Source: Streptomyces sp. ISL-100 (GTDB taxonomy: Bacteria > Actinomycetota > Actinomycetes > Streptomycetales > Streptomycetaceae). Taken from it: 64,000 nucleotides of DNA. The stretch spans positions 1 to 64,000 of the forward strand of contig NZ_JAGGOK010000094.1 of assembly GCF_018614615.1 (NCBI RefSeq). The letters run 5' to 3'. Positions 23,686-31,663 of the stretch are shown in pieces (within the stretch, counting starts at the first letter, position 1; the number at the start of each line of letters is the position of its first letter). The notes under the pieces are model-generated. The model worked only from the letters and a program-made list of their open reading frames with translations. It made no database searches and was not told the origin of the DNA. The position numbers were made by a program, and so were the translations under genes.

Positions 23686-25109
23686 CGTCGGTCTCCTGCG
23701 GGTGCGTGCCAGGGCTCTCCGGCGGCGGGCCGGTAGAGCGGACCCGGCGCGGGCTCGGTGTTGTCGAGGGGGTGGGGGTGGGGGAGCGGTCCGGTGGGCG
23801 TGTCCGGGGCGTACGCGGGAACGTCGGGGACGGCGTTCTGGCCGTTCCAGGGAACGTTGGTTTCGGCGTTCGGGCTGTTCCAGGGAACGTCGGTTTCGGG
23901 GTTCGGGCTGTTCCAGGGCACGTCGGTTTCCGGGTTGGCGCCGTACCCGGGAAGGTCCGGGGCGGGAACGGCTCCCGGGCCGTACGCCGCGCGGTCCGGG
24001 TCGTAGGGCGGGCGGAGGGCCTGGGCCGGTGGTGGGGGTGACGGGGTGGGCCAGCGGGGCGACGGAGGCGCCGCCTGCACGGGGATCTCTTCCGTCATGG
24101 GGATCTGCTCCGCCAGGGGGATCCGTTCGGTGGGAGCGGAGGCGGCCGTCGCGGCCGAAGCCGACACGGCGCGGTACGCCGCCGATATGCCGGTGTCCGG
24201 CGCCCCGCGAAGGCCCTCGGCGGAGCGCCCGGCCTCGTACAGGGGCGGCGCCGGAGCCGTGAGGCGCTGGGGCTGGGGCTGCGTTTCCTCGCGGAACAGC
24301 TGCTCGGGCTGGCGCTGCGGCCGCGGCGGCTCCTGCGGCGGGGCGAACCCGCCGCCGGGCAGTGGGGAGGTGGCGGCGTCGCGGGGCACGGGTTCGGGCG
24401 CCGGGGCCAGGGAGCCGGACGTGGCCAGAGCCACCACCCGGTCCGCGATGGTCCGCTTGAGGGGCGGAGGCAGCAGGCGCAGCGAGAGGGCGGCGACGAC
24501 CGCCGTGAGGGACAGGGCGTACATCGTGACGACCCAGCCCGCGGCGGGCCGGCCCGCGAACAGGCCGTGCACCAGCGCCGACCCCCACGCCGGGTAGGCG
24601 ACCATGTGCAGCGAGCGCCAGCGGCCCGCTGTGCGGCCCGGGGTGGCGAACGCGCTGCGCAGGGCGCCGGTCGAGGCCGCGACGACCATGAGGAATCCAG
24701 CCAGCGAGCCGAATCCGATGAGGCCCGACGTACCGCTGACTCCGAGGCCGAAGGGGACCAGGGCTCCCAGGAGCGCGACATGTCCCAGCGAGACCTTGAC
24801 CGTTACGTGCAGCAGCAGGAAGCCGAGGGAGGCGACCGCGGTGGCGCGGTGGATGCCCTGGGCCAGGAGGCGTTGGCGCGGCCGGAGCAGCAGCCTGTCC
24901 CTTGCCAGGAGGCCCCAGGCGACGGCTGCGGTGAGGGAAACCAGTGAGAGGACGCCGGTCGTGAAGTCGAGCGCGGCGCGCAGACTGTCGCTGCCGACGA
25001 CGGCGAACAGCGGTATGAGGATCAACGCGGCGGCTGTGAGGCCTCCTTGGACGGGGCGGCTCAATGCGGGGAAAGCAGGGGAGGAACTTATTTTTCGACG
25101 AGGGTTCAT
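23682..25109 (-). CDS. Membrane b-type cytochrome (ferric-reductase-like domain) with long cytoplasmic tail
   Basis: The 475-residue protein has about six membrane helices in its first 220 residues. Two helices carry paired histidines at haem-ligand spacing: HRATAVASLGFLLLH (14 apart) and HMVAYPAWGSALVH (13 apart), the pattern of ferric-reductase-like and NADPH-oxidase membrane domains. The last 240 residues are Pro/Ala/Glu-rich with a 10-residue repeat and no flavin or NAD site. The partner NuoF/ferredoxin protein, translationally coupled by a 4-nt overlap, likely provides that function. The ATG at 25109 has GGAG 9 nt upstream; a TTG at 25136 is possible. Confidence 0.78.
   Translation of the reverse strand: MNPRRKISSSPAFPALSRPVQGGLTAAALILIPLFAVVGSDSLRAALDFTTGVLSLVSLTAAVAWGLLARDRLLLRPRQRLLAQGIHRATAVASLGFLLLHVTVKVSLGHVALLGALVPFGLGVSGTSGLIGFGSLAGFLMVVAASTGALRSAFATPGRTAGRWRSLHMVAYPAWGSALVHGLFAGRPAAGWVVTMYALSLTAVVAALSLRLLPPPLKRTIADRVVALATSGSLAPAPEPVPRDAATSPLPGGGFAPPQEPPRPQRQPEQLFREETQPQPQRLTAPAPPLYEAGRSAEGLRGAPDTGISAAYRAVSASAATAASAPTERIPLAEQIPMTEEIPVQAAPPSPRWPTPSPPPPAQALRPPYDPDRAAYGPGAVPAPDLPGYGANPETDVPWNSPNPETDVPWNSPNAETNVPWNGQNAVPDVPAYAPDTPTGPLPHPHPLDNTEPAPGPLYRPAAGEPWHAPAGDRR
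23825..23945 (-). repeat. Imperfect tandem repeat encoding 10-residue units (NPETDVPWNS)
   Basis: Three to four successive 30-bp units encode NPETDVPWNSP, NPETDVPWNSP, NAETNVPWNGQ and NAVPDVPAY in the tail of the membrane cytochrome. The conserved Val-Pro-Trp-Asn core suggests a repeated binding motif or a length-variable linker. Confidence 0.7.
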
Positions 25110-25348
25110 GGGGGGCGACTCCGAATGGTTCGGCAAAGTGGTCCCGTTGCCGCATGCTAGGTCGCCCCATACCAGGCAGTACGCCGTTTGAGGGTTTAGC
25201 GCGGTGATTGTGGGAAAACTTGCTCGGGCGTTGCCCCGGATAGGGCCGATACGCGGAGTAACCCTGAGGTCAAGGGGCGCCGAGTGGCGTCGAGCCGTGG
25301 CTGAGTCCGCCGTCCGGATACGCGATGCGGCCCTCTCGGGCGCTGCGG

Positions 25349-25354
25349 TACCCT
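25349..25354 (+). promoter_or_regulatory. -10 box for a leaderless leuS leader peptide transcript
   Basis: TACCCT at 25349-25354 lies 6 nt before the ATG of the leader peptide, matching the spacing of a transcript that begins at the AUG. A clear -35 box is not visible. Confidence 0.45.
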
Positions 25355-25360
25355 GACGCC

Positions 25361-25399
25361 ATGCGTGCCGTACGCCTTCTGCTTAGCGAGCCGCGCTGA
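25361..25399 (+). CDS. leuS leader peptide (MRAVRLLLSEPR)
   Basis: A 12-codon frame contains three consecutive leucine codons (CTT CTG CTT, 25376-25384) and ends in TGA. It precedes a classical terminator hairpin and the leucyl-tRNA synthetase gene. This is the standard layout of ribosome-mediated attenuation. If charged tRNA-Leu is scarce, the ribosome would stall on the Leu codons and allow an antiterminator to form. CTT is an uncommon leucine codon in this GC-rich genome and would increase sensitivity. Confidence 0.72.
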   Translation: MRAVRLLLSEPR

Positions 25400-25442
25400 T
25401 CAGTCCCGACGGATGAAAGATCCGGTCGGAATCGGCGCGGCG

Positions 25443-25467
25443 TCCCCTCCTGTGCGAGGGGATTTTT
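25443..25467 (+). terminator. Attenuator/terminator in the leuS leader
   Basis: TCCCCTC (25443-25449) pairs with GAGGGGA (25456-25462) across a 6-nt loop and is followed by five T residues (25463-25467). This U-tract terminator is rare in a high-GC genome and sits 44 nt after the leader peptide and about 90 nt before leuS. Confidence 0.75.
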
Positions 25468-25472
25468 CATTG

Positions 25473-25508
25473 GCTGAACGTCACAGTTCATTCGCTGAAC
25501 GTCACAGT
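25473..25508 (+). repeat. 15-bp direct repeat between attenuator and leuS
   Basis: GCTGAACGTCACAGT occurs at 25473-25487 and again at 25494-25508. The copies are 21 bp apart (two helical turns). It may be a duplicated protein-binding site or simple duplication. Confidence 0.6.
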
Positions 25509-25557
25509 CTGAATGTCGCAGCCGCTGGCAGAGACGATCGATGGAGCTTTGAGGATC

Positions 25558-28422
25558 ATGAGCGAGACGAATTCTGCTGCCGAGGTGGCAGCACCGCACC
25601 GCTACACGGCCGCGATGGCCGCTGACATCGAGGCACGCTGGCAGGACTTCTGGGACGCCGAGGGTACGTACGAGGCGCCGAATCCCAGCGGTGACCTGGC
25701 GGGCGACGCGGAGCTGGCCGCCAAGCCCAAGAAGTTCATCATGGACATGTTCCCGTACCCCTCGGGCGCCGGTCTGCACGTCGGCCACCCGCTGGGCTAC
25801 ATCGCGACCGACGTCTTCGCCCGCTACCAGCGCATGACCGGCCACAATGTCCTGCACACACTGGGCTTCGACGCCTTCGGCCTGCCCGCCGAGCAGCACG
25901 CGGTCGCCACCGGCACGCACCCCCGGGTGTCGACCGAGGCGGCGATGGACAACATGAAGCAGCAGCTGCGCCGGCTGGGCCTGGGCCACGACAAGCGCCG
26001 CTCCATCGCGACGATCGACCCGGACTACTACAAGTGGACCCAGTGGATCTTCCTGCAGATCTTCAACTCCTGGTACGACAAGGAGGCTGACCGCGCCCGG
26101 CCGATCGCCGAGCTGGTGGCGCAGTTCGAGAGCGGGGAGCGTACGACGCCGGACGCGCGCCCCTGGAGTGAGCTGAGCGCCGCCGAGCGCGCCGACGTCC
26201 TGGGCGATTACCGCCTGGCGTACGCCTCCGACGCGCCCGTGAACTGGGCGCCGGGCCTGGGCACCGTACTGGCCAACGAGGAAGTCACCGCCGACGGCCG
26301 TTCCGAGCGCGGGAACTTCCCGGTCTTCAAGGCCAAGCTGCGCCAGTGGAACATGCGCATCACCGCCTACTCGGACCGCCTGCTGAACGACCTGGACGGC
26401 GTGGACTGGCCCGAAGCGATCAAGCTGCAGCAGCGCAACTGGATCGGGCGCAGCGAGGGCGCGCGCGTCGACTTCCCCGTCGACGGCCACGCGATCACCG
26501 TCTTCACCACCCGTCAGGACACGCTGTTCGGCGCGACGTACATGGTGCTGGCGCCCGAGCACGAGCTGGTCGAGAAGATCGTCCCGGCCGCCTGGCCCGA
26601 GGGCACGCACGACGTGTGGACGGGCGGTCACGCCACCCCGGTCGACGCCGTCTCGGCGTACCGCGCCCAGGCCGCCTCGAAGTCCGACGTCGAGCGGCAG
26701 GCCGAGGCCAAGGACAAGACCGGCGTCTTCACCGGCGCATACGCCGTCAACCCGGTCAGCGGCGAGCAGGTGCCCGTCTTCATCGCGGACTACGTGCTGA
26801 TGGGCTACGGCACCGGCGCGATCATGGCCGTACCGGCGCACGACACGCGTGACTTCGCGTTCGCGCGCGCCTTCGAGCTGCCGATGCGCTGCGTCGTCGA
26901 GCCGTCGGACGGGCGGGGCACGGACCCGGCGGAGTGGGACGACGCGTTCGCCTCGTACGACGCGAAGATCGTGAACTCGTCGGGCAAGGACATCTCGCTG
27001 GACGGGCTGGGCGTCGTCGACGCCAAGGCGAAGATCACCGAGTGGCTGGCCGCGCGCGGCATCGGCGAGGGCACCGTCAACTACCGGCTGCGCGACTGGC
27101 TGTTCAGCCGGCAGCGCTACTGGGGCGAGCCCTTCCCGATCGTCTACGACGAGGACGGCATCGCCCACTCGCTGCCCGAGTCGATGCTGCCGCTGGAGCT
27201 GCCGGAGGTCGAGGACTACTCGCCGCGCACCTTCGACCCGGACGACGCCGACTCCCGGCCCGAGACGCCGCTGTCGCGCAACGAGGACTGGGTCAATGTG
27301 ACGCTGGACCTGGGTGACGGACCGAAGAAGTACCGGCGCGAGACCAACACCATGCCGAACTGGGCCGGTTCCTGCTGGTACGAGCTGCGCTACCTGGACC
27401 CGCACAACAGCGAGAAGCTGGTCGATCCGGAGATCGAGCAGTACTGGATGGGGCCCCGCGAGGGCATGCCGCACGGCGGCGTGGACCTGTATGTCGGCGG
27501 CGCCGAGCACGCCGTACTGCACCTGCTGTACGCGCGTTTCTGGTCCAAGGTGCTGTTCGACCTGGGGCATGTGTCGTCGTCCGAGCCGTTCCACAAGCTG
27601 TACAACCAGGGCATGATCCAGGCCTTCGTCTACCGGGACTCGCGCGGTATCGCGGTGCCGGCAGCCGAGGTCGAGGAGCGCGACGGCGGGTTCTGGTACC
27701 AGGGCGAGAAGGTCAGCCGCGTTCTGGGCAAGATGGGCAAGTCCCTGAAGAACGCCGTCACTCCGGACGAGATCTCCGCCGAGTACGGCGCGGACACGCT
27801 GCGGCTGTACGAGATGGCGATGGGCCCGCTGGACGTGTCGCGGCCGTGGGACACGCGCGCGGTGGTCGGGCAGTACCGGCTGCTGCAGCGGCTGTGGCGC
27901 AACATCGTCGACGAGGCGACGGGCGAGGCCACGGTGGTCGGCACCGAGCCCGACGAGGACACGCTGCGTGCGCTGCACAAGGCGATCGACGGCGCCGGCC
28001 AGGACATGGCGGGGATGCGCTTCAACACGGCGATCGCCAAGGTCACCGAGCTGAACAACCACCTGACGAAGGCCGGCGGCCCGCTTTCGCGGTCGGTGGC
28101 GGAGCGCCTGGTGCTGCTGGTCGCGCCGCTGGCGCCGCACATCGCCGAGGAGCTGTGGCGGAAGCTGGGGCACACGGATTCCGTGGTCTACCAGGACTTC
28201 CCGGTCGCTGATCCGGCGTACGTCGTGGACGAGACCGTGACGTGCGTGGTGCAGGTCAAGGGCAAGGTCAAGGCGCGGCTGGAGATCTCCCCCTCGATCG
28301 GTGACGAGGAGCTGGAGAAGCTGGCGCTGGCCGACCCCGCGGTGGTCGCGGCGCTGGGCGGGGCGGGGATCCGCAAGGTGATCGTGCGGGCGCCGAAGCT
28401 GGTGAACATCGTTCCCGCGTAA
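25558..28422 (+). CDS. leuS: Leucyl-tRNA synthetase
   Basis: The 954-residue class I synthetase has the HIGH-type motif HVGHPLG near residue 73 in YPSGAGLHVGHPLGY, a CP1 editing domain, and a KMSKS-type KMGKSLKN at residues 725-732. The C-terminal domain is about 60 residues (VVQVKGKVKARLEI...). The ATG at 25558 (MSETNSAAEV) was chosen because the alternative at 25513 adds residues unlike the family. Expression is probably controlled by the leader peptide and terminator upstream. Confidence 0.96.
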   Translation: MSETNSAAEVAAPHRYTAAMAADIEARWQDFWDAEGTYEAPNPSGDLAGDAELAAKPKKFIMDMFPYPSGAGLHVGHPLGYIATDVFARYQRMTGHNVLHTLGFDAFGLPAEQHAVATGTHPRVSTEAAMDNMKQQLRRLGLGHDKRRSIATIDPDYYKWTQWIFLQIFNSWYDKEADRARPIAELVAQFESGERTTPDARPWSELSAAERADVLGDYRLAYASDAPVNWAPGLGTVLANEEVTADGRSERGNFPVFKAKLRQWNMRITAYSDRLLNDLDGVDWPEAIKLQQRNWIGRSEGARVDFPVDGHAITVFTTRQDTLFGATYMVLAPEHELVEKIVPAAWPEGTHDVWTGGHATPVDAVSAYRAQAASKSDVERQAEAKDKTGVFTGAYAVNPVSGEQVPVFIADYVLMGYGTGAIMAVPAHDTRDFAFARAFELPMRCVVEPSDGRGTDPAEWDDAFASYDAKIVNSSGKDISLDGLGVVDAKAKITEWLAARGIGEGTVNYRLRDWLFSRQRYWGEPFPIVYDEDGIAHSLPESMLPLELPEVEDYSPRTFDPDDADSRPETPLSRNEDWVNVTLDLGDGPKKYRRETNTMPNWAGSCWYELRYLDPHNSEKLVDPEIEQYWMGPREGMPHGGVDLYVGGAEHAVLHLLYARFWSKVLFDLGHVSSSEPFHKLYNQGMIQAFVYRDSRGIAVPAAEVEERDGGFWYQGEKVSRVLGKMGKSLKNAVTPDEISAEYGADTLRLYEMAMGPLDVSRPWDTRAVVGQYRLLQRLWRNIVDEATGEATVVGTEPDEDTLRALHKAIDGAGQDMAGMRFNTAIAKVTELNNHLTKAGGPLSRSVAERLVLLVAPLAPHIAEELWRKLGHTDSVVYQDFPVADPAYVVDETVTCVVQVKGKVKARLEISPSIGDEELEKLALADPAVVAALGGAGIRKVIVRAPKLVNIVPA

Positions 28423-28549
28423 CGCATAGGTACTTTCCCCTACGGGCAGGTTGGGGGTTCCCATGGAACCCTCGGCCTGCCTGTTCCGTTTACGGTGGAG
28501 AGACCACGAAAGCCGAGTGGCCGGCTGGACCGACAACGGAGGGGCGCTC

Positions 28550-29275
28550 ATGGAAGCCGTCATCCTGATCCTTGCGCTGCTCTTCGTGGCGTTCGTGGCG
28601 GCGGGGGTGTATGTGAGCGTGAAGGCGGTCGGTGCGGCCAAGCGCAGCGTGGACCGTACGATCACGCAGGCGCGGCGCACCGTCGAGGACACGACTCTGC
28701 GGGCGAAGAGCTTCGGGCAGGTGGGCGTCGCCGGGGAGCTCGCGCAGCTGAGGCTTTCGTTGCGTACGTCGATGAAGGCCACCCAGGAGGCGCTCCACGC
28801 GGGCGTCGCGGAGGACGCCTCGCTGTCGGAGTCGATCGGCCTCTTCGAACGGCTGAGCGCGCACGGACACGAACTGGACGACGACCTGAAGCGGCTGGAG
28901 CGCGAGCCGGACAAGGCGCGGGTCGCGGAGCTGCTGCCGGAACTGCGTGAGCGTACGGAACGGGTGACACATGCGACGGACTCGCTGCGGTGGGCGGCAC
29001 GGGACCGGGCGCAGCGCTTCGCGGACGACGACCTCGCGTCGCTGAGCGCGCAGATCGAGGTGGAGTCGGGGGCGTTGCGGCATTGGGCCACTGCGCCGGA
29101 AGCGGACGCGGCTGCTGGGGCTGATGGGGCGGCGGCGGACCGAGCCGACGCGGCCGATACCGCCGATGCGGCGCGCCGGTCCGCTGCCGGGCCTGAGGCG
29201 ATCACGGCGCGTGACCCTCGCCGGCAGACCACGTATCCGTGGCAGAAGGCGGCCCGCCCGGAGGGCACCGTCTGA
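28550..29275 (+). CDS. Membrane-anchored helical protein, function unknown
   Basis: The 241-residue protein starts at ATG 28550 with GGAGG 7 nt upstream. One N-terminal membrane helix (MEAVILILALLFVAFVAAGV) is followed by a long, mostly helical domain with a conserved-looking core (RRTVEDTTLRAKSFGQVG, HELDDDLKRLEREPDKARV, ESGALRHWA). An Ala/Asp-rich tail closes it. The topology is single-pass with a large cytoplasmic part. It lies between leuS and degV on the same strand. Confidence 0.75.
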   Translation: MEAVILILALLFVAFVAAGVYVSVKAVGAAKRSVDRTITQARRTVEDTTLRAKSFGQVGVAGELAQLRLSLRTSMKATQEALHAGVAEDASLSESIGLFERLSAHGHELDDDLKRLEREPDKARVAELLPELRERTERVTHATDSLRWAARDRAQRFADDDLASLSAQIEVESGALRHWATAPEADAAAGADGAAADRADAADTADAARRSAAGPEAITARDPRRQTTYPWQKAARPEGTV

Positions 29276-29353
29276 GACGGTTACCGACCCGGAACGGATC
29301 ATTGAACGGGGCCGGACTGCCGTTGGGCGCCGTCGCCGGGTAACCTCCCGCTC

Positions 29354-30199
29354 ATGTCCCGCCATGTCGCTATCGTCACCGATTCAACGGCCTACCTGCC
29401 GCAGCAGACGATGGAGCGGCACGGCATCACAGCGGTGCCGCTGACCGTCGTCATCGGCGATCAGGCCCTGGAGGAGGGCACCGAGATTTCGGCCCGCTCA
29501 CTGGCCCTGGCACTGCAGAAACGCCGGTCCGTGACGACGTCGAGGCCGAGCCCCGAAGTCTTCGCCGCGGCCTACCGCGCGGCGGCGGAGGCCGGTGCCA
29601 CCGGCATCGTGTCGCTGCACCTGTCCTCCGAGTTCTCCGGAACGTACGACGCCGCCGTCCTCGCCGCGCAGGGCGCTCCGGTGCCGGTGCGGGTGGTGGA
29701 CACGGGGATGGTCGCGATGGCTCTCGGCTTCTGCGCGCTGTCGGCGGCGGAGGTTGCCGACGCGGGAGGCACGGTCGACGAGGCGGTGGCCGCCGCGGAG
29801 AAGCGTGCGGCGGGCATGTCGGCGTACTTCTATGTGGACACGCTCGACTACCTGCGCCGCGGCGGCCGCATCGGCGCAGCACAGGCGTTGTTGGGGTCGG
29901 CGCTGGCGGTGAAGCCGCTGCTGGAGCTGGACGGTGGCCGCATCGGGATGCTGGAGAAAGTACGTACGGCCTCCAAGGCCATCGCGCGGCTGGAGGAGAT
30001 CGCCGCCGAGCGGGCGGGGACGCGCCGCGTCGACATCGCGGTGCACCACCTGGCGGCGCCCGATCGGGCCGAACGGCTGGCGGAGCGGCTGCGTGTCCGG
30101 GTTCCCGGGCTGGCGGAGCTGCATGTCAGCGAGGTGGGGGCGGTGATCGGCGCGCATACGGGGCCCGGGCTGCTGGGAGTTGTGGTCGCGCCTCAGTAA
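29354..30199 (+). CDS. DegV family fatty-acid-binding protein
   Basis: The 281-residue protein has the DegV start VAIVTDSTAYLPQQ, the TSRPSPEVF motif, SLHLSSEFSGTYDAA, and the C-terminal GAVIGAHTGPGLLGVV. DegV/FakB proteins bind a fatty acid; in Firmicutes FakB hands it to the kinase FakA. No fakA gene is visible nearby. The ATG at 29354 has a weak ribosome-binding site. Confidence 0.9.
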   Translation: MSRHVAIVTDSTAYLPQQTMERHGITAVPLTVVIGDQALEEGTEISARSLALALQKRRSVTTSRPSPEVFAAAYRAAAEAGATGIVSLHLSSEFSGTYDAAVLAAQGAPVPVRVVDTGMVAMALGFCALSAAEVADAGGTVDEAVAAAEKRAAGMSAYFYVDTLDYLRRGGRIGAAQALLGSALAVKPLLELDGGRIGMLEKVRTASKAIARLEEIAAERAGTRRVDIAVHHLAAPDRAERLAERLRVRVPGLAELHVSEVGAVIGAHTGPGLLGVVVAPQ

Positions 30200-30301
30200 C
30201 ACCCCTCTTGAGGGTGACCCGGATATCCACAACTCACTGGTTTTCCACGGGAATCGACCGTGATCAGCGGGGACGGGCGGATGTGCCTACCGTCTCGTGA
30301 C

Positions 30302-31663
30302 ATGGCTCTCCGATCACGCTCACGTTCAAGCGCCGCCCGCTCCGCGACCAGTGGACCGGGCCGCGCCCCGGCCTCCGACGTCCGGTCGTCCGACGCACGC
30401 TCCCGCCACGGGCACGGCCGAAGGGGCCGCCGCCGCGTTCACGAATCCGCCGCGTCCGCGGCATTGCGCCGCCGCGCGGAGGCACTGTTCGAGACGGTGC
30501 CGCGCCGGACACCGCTGACCACGAACACTCCACCGCCACCGCCACCGTCGCCGCCGAGATCGACTCCGGCATCGGCTCTTCCGGCTCCGGCTCCGGCTCC
30601 TGCCTCGGCTCCCGCTTCCTCTCGGGGTTCGGCGCCCGCTCCCGCGCTCGCTCCCGACCCGGCTCCTGCGTTGGCTTCGGTTCGCGCACCGGCTTCCGCG
30701 CCGGGTTCGGAGCCCGCTGTGGCTCCTCCGGCTTCGGCTCCGGCGGCTGAGCGGGGGGCATCGCGGGCCGCCTCGGTGCAGGAGGTCTCCCGTGGGCGGC
30801 CCCGGGTTGGGCCGCATCGGCCGCGTCGGGTGGCCGATGATGTACGGGCTGTGGCTCCCGGGGCGGCTGCCCGGGCTGCGCCCTCCTGGGCGGTGGCGGG
30901 TCGGCCGGTACGCCAGGCAGATGTTCCGGCGCCGGTGTTGGGTGCGGGCGATGGTGAGGGCCGCCTGGGGCGGGTGCGGGCCGCTGTGCGGGAGCGGCTG
31001 CCTGTCTGGGTGCAGTCACGGTGCGGGCTTGAGCCCAGGACGCTGGCCGCGCTGGCCGTTGTTCTCGTCGTCGGTGCGGTCTTCGCCGCGCAGCATTTCT
31101 GGGCGGGGCGGCCACAGTCCGTACAGCCGCCGCAGGTTGTCGGTGCTGGGCAGGTCGCCGAGCGGCCGGAACCGTCGCCGGGGCCGCCTCCGACGATGGC
31201 CCCCTATGGGCCGGGCGGGCCCGGTGAGGGGCGCATCGTCGTCGATGTGAGCGGCAAGGTACGGCAGCCGGGTATTCACCGGCTGCCTGCCGGGTCGCGG
31301 GTCGCCGACGCGTTGCGGGCCGCCGGCGGCATCAAGGCGGACGCGGACACCGCCGGGCTCAACCGCGCGCGCCTCCTCATGGACGGCGAGCAGGTGGTGG
31401 TGGGGGTGCCCGCACCGGTAGGGGCTGCCGGGGGCGGGGGCGGGGGTGCGGCGGCTGTCGGTGGGACCCCAGGGCCGATCGGTCTGAACGCCGCTACCGC
31501 CGAGCAGTTGGAGACGCTGCCCGGGGTCGGTCCCGTACTGGCGCAGCACATCATCGACTACCGGACCGAACACGGCGGGTTCCGTTCCGTCGACGAGCTC
31601 AGCGAAGTCAAGGGAATCGGCGACCGCCGGTTCGCGGATCTACAGCCTCTCGTACGGCCATGA
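30302..31663 (+). CDS. comEA: ComEA-like helix-hairpin-helix DNA-binding membrane protein
   Basis: The product of about 453 residues has a long Arg- then Pro/Ala-rich N-terminus (runs of APA and ASA), a membrane helix LAALAVVLVVGAVFAAQHFW, a SLBB domain (IVVDVSGKVRQPGIHRLPAG) and a C-terminal double helix-hairpin-helix (LNAATAEQLETLPGVG, then GIGDRRFADLQPLV). In naturally competent bacteria ComEA binds incoming double-stranded DNA outside the membrane. A -10-like TACCGT about 8 nt before ATG 30302 suggests a leaderless message; ATG 30281 is an alternative start. The stop overlaps comEC by 4 nt. Confidence 0.88.
   Translation: MALRSRSRSSAARSATSGPGRAPASDVRSSDARSRHGHGRRGRRRVHESAASAALRRRAEALFETVPRRTPLTTNTPPPPPPSPPRSTPASALPAPAPAPASAPASSRGSAPAPALAPDPAPALASVRAPASAPGSEPAVAPPASAPAAERGASRAASVQEVSRGRPRVGPHRPRRVADDVRAVAPGAAARAAPSWAVAGRPVRQADVPAPVLGAGDGEGRLGRVRAAVRERLPVWVQSRCGLEPRTLAALAVVLVVGAVFAAQHFWAGRPQSVQPPQVVGAGQVAERPEPSPGPPPTMAPYGPGGPGEGRIVVDVSGKVRQPGIHRLPAGSRVADALRAAGGIKADADTAGLNRARLLMDGEQVVVGVPAPVGAAGGGGGGAAAVGGTPGPIGLNAATAEQLETLPGVGPVLAQHIIDYRTEHGGFRSVDELSEVKGIGDRRFADLQPLVRP

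Noticed and set aside
23686..25170. An extended 1020-residue reading of the NuoF-like gene through the upstream region
   Set aside because: The extension is a frame shadow of the membrane-cytochrome gene. The TTG at 23685 with AGGAG upstream begins exactly at the conserved domain and overlaps the upstream stop.
25361..25557. T-box riboswitch upstream of leuS
   Set aside because: No T-box consensus motif or specifier stem was recognised. A Leu-rich peptide plus terminator explains the region better.
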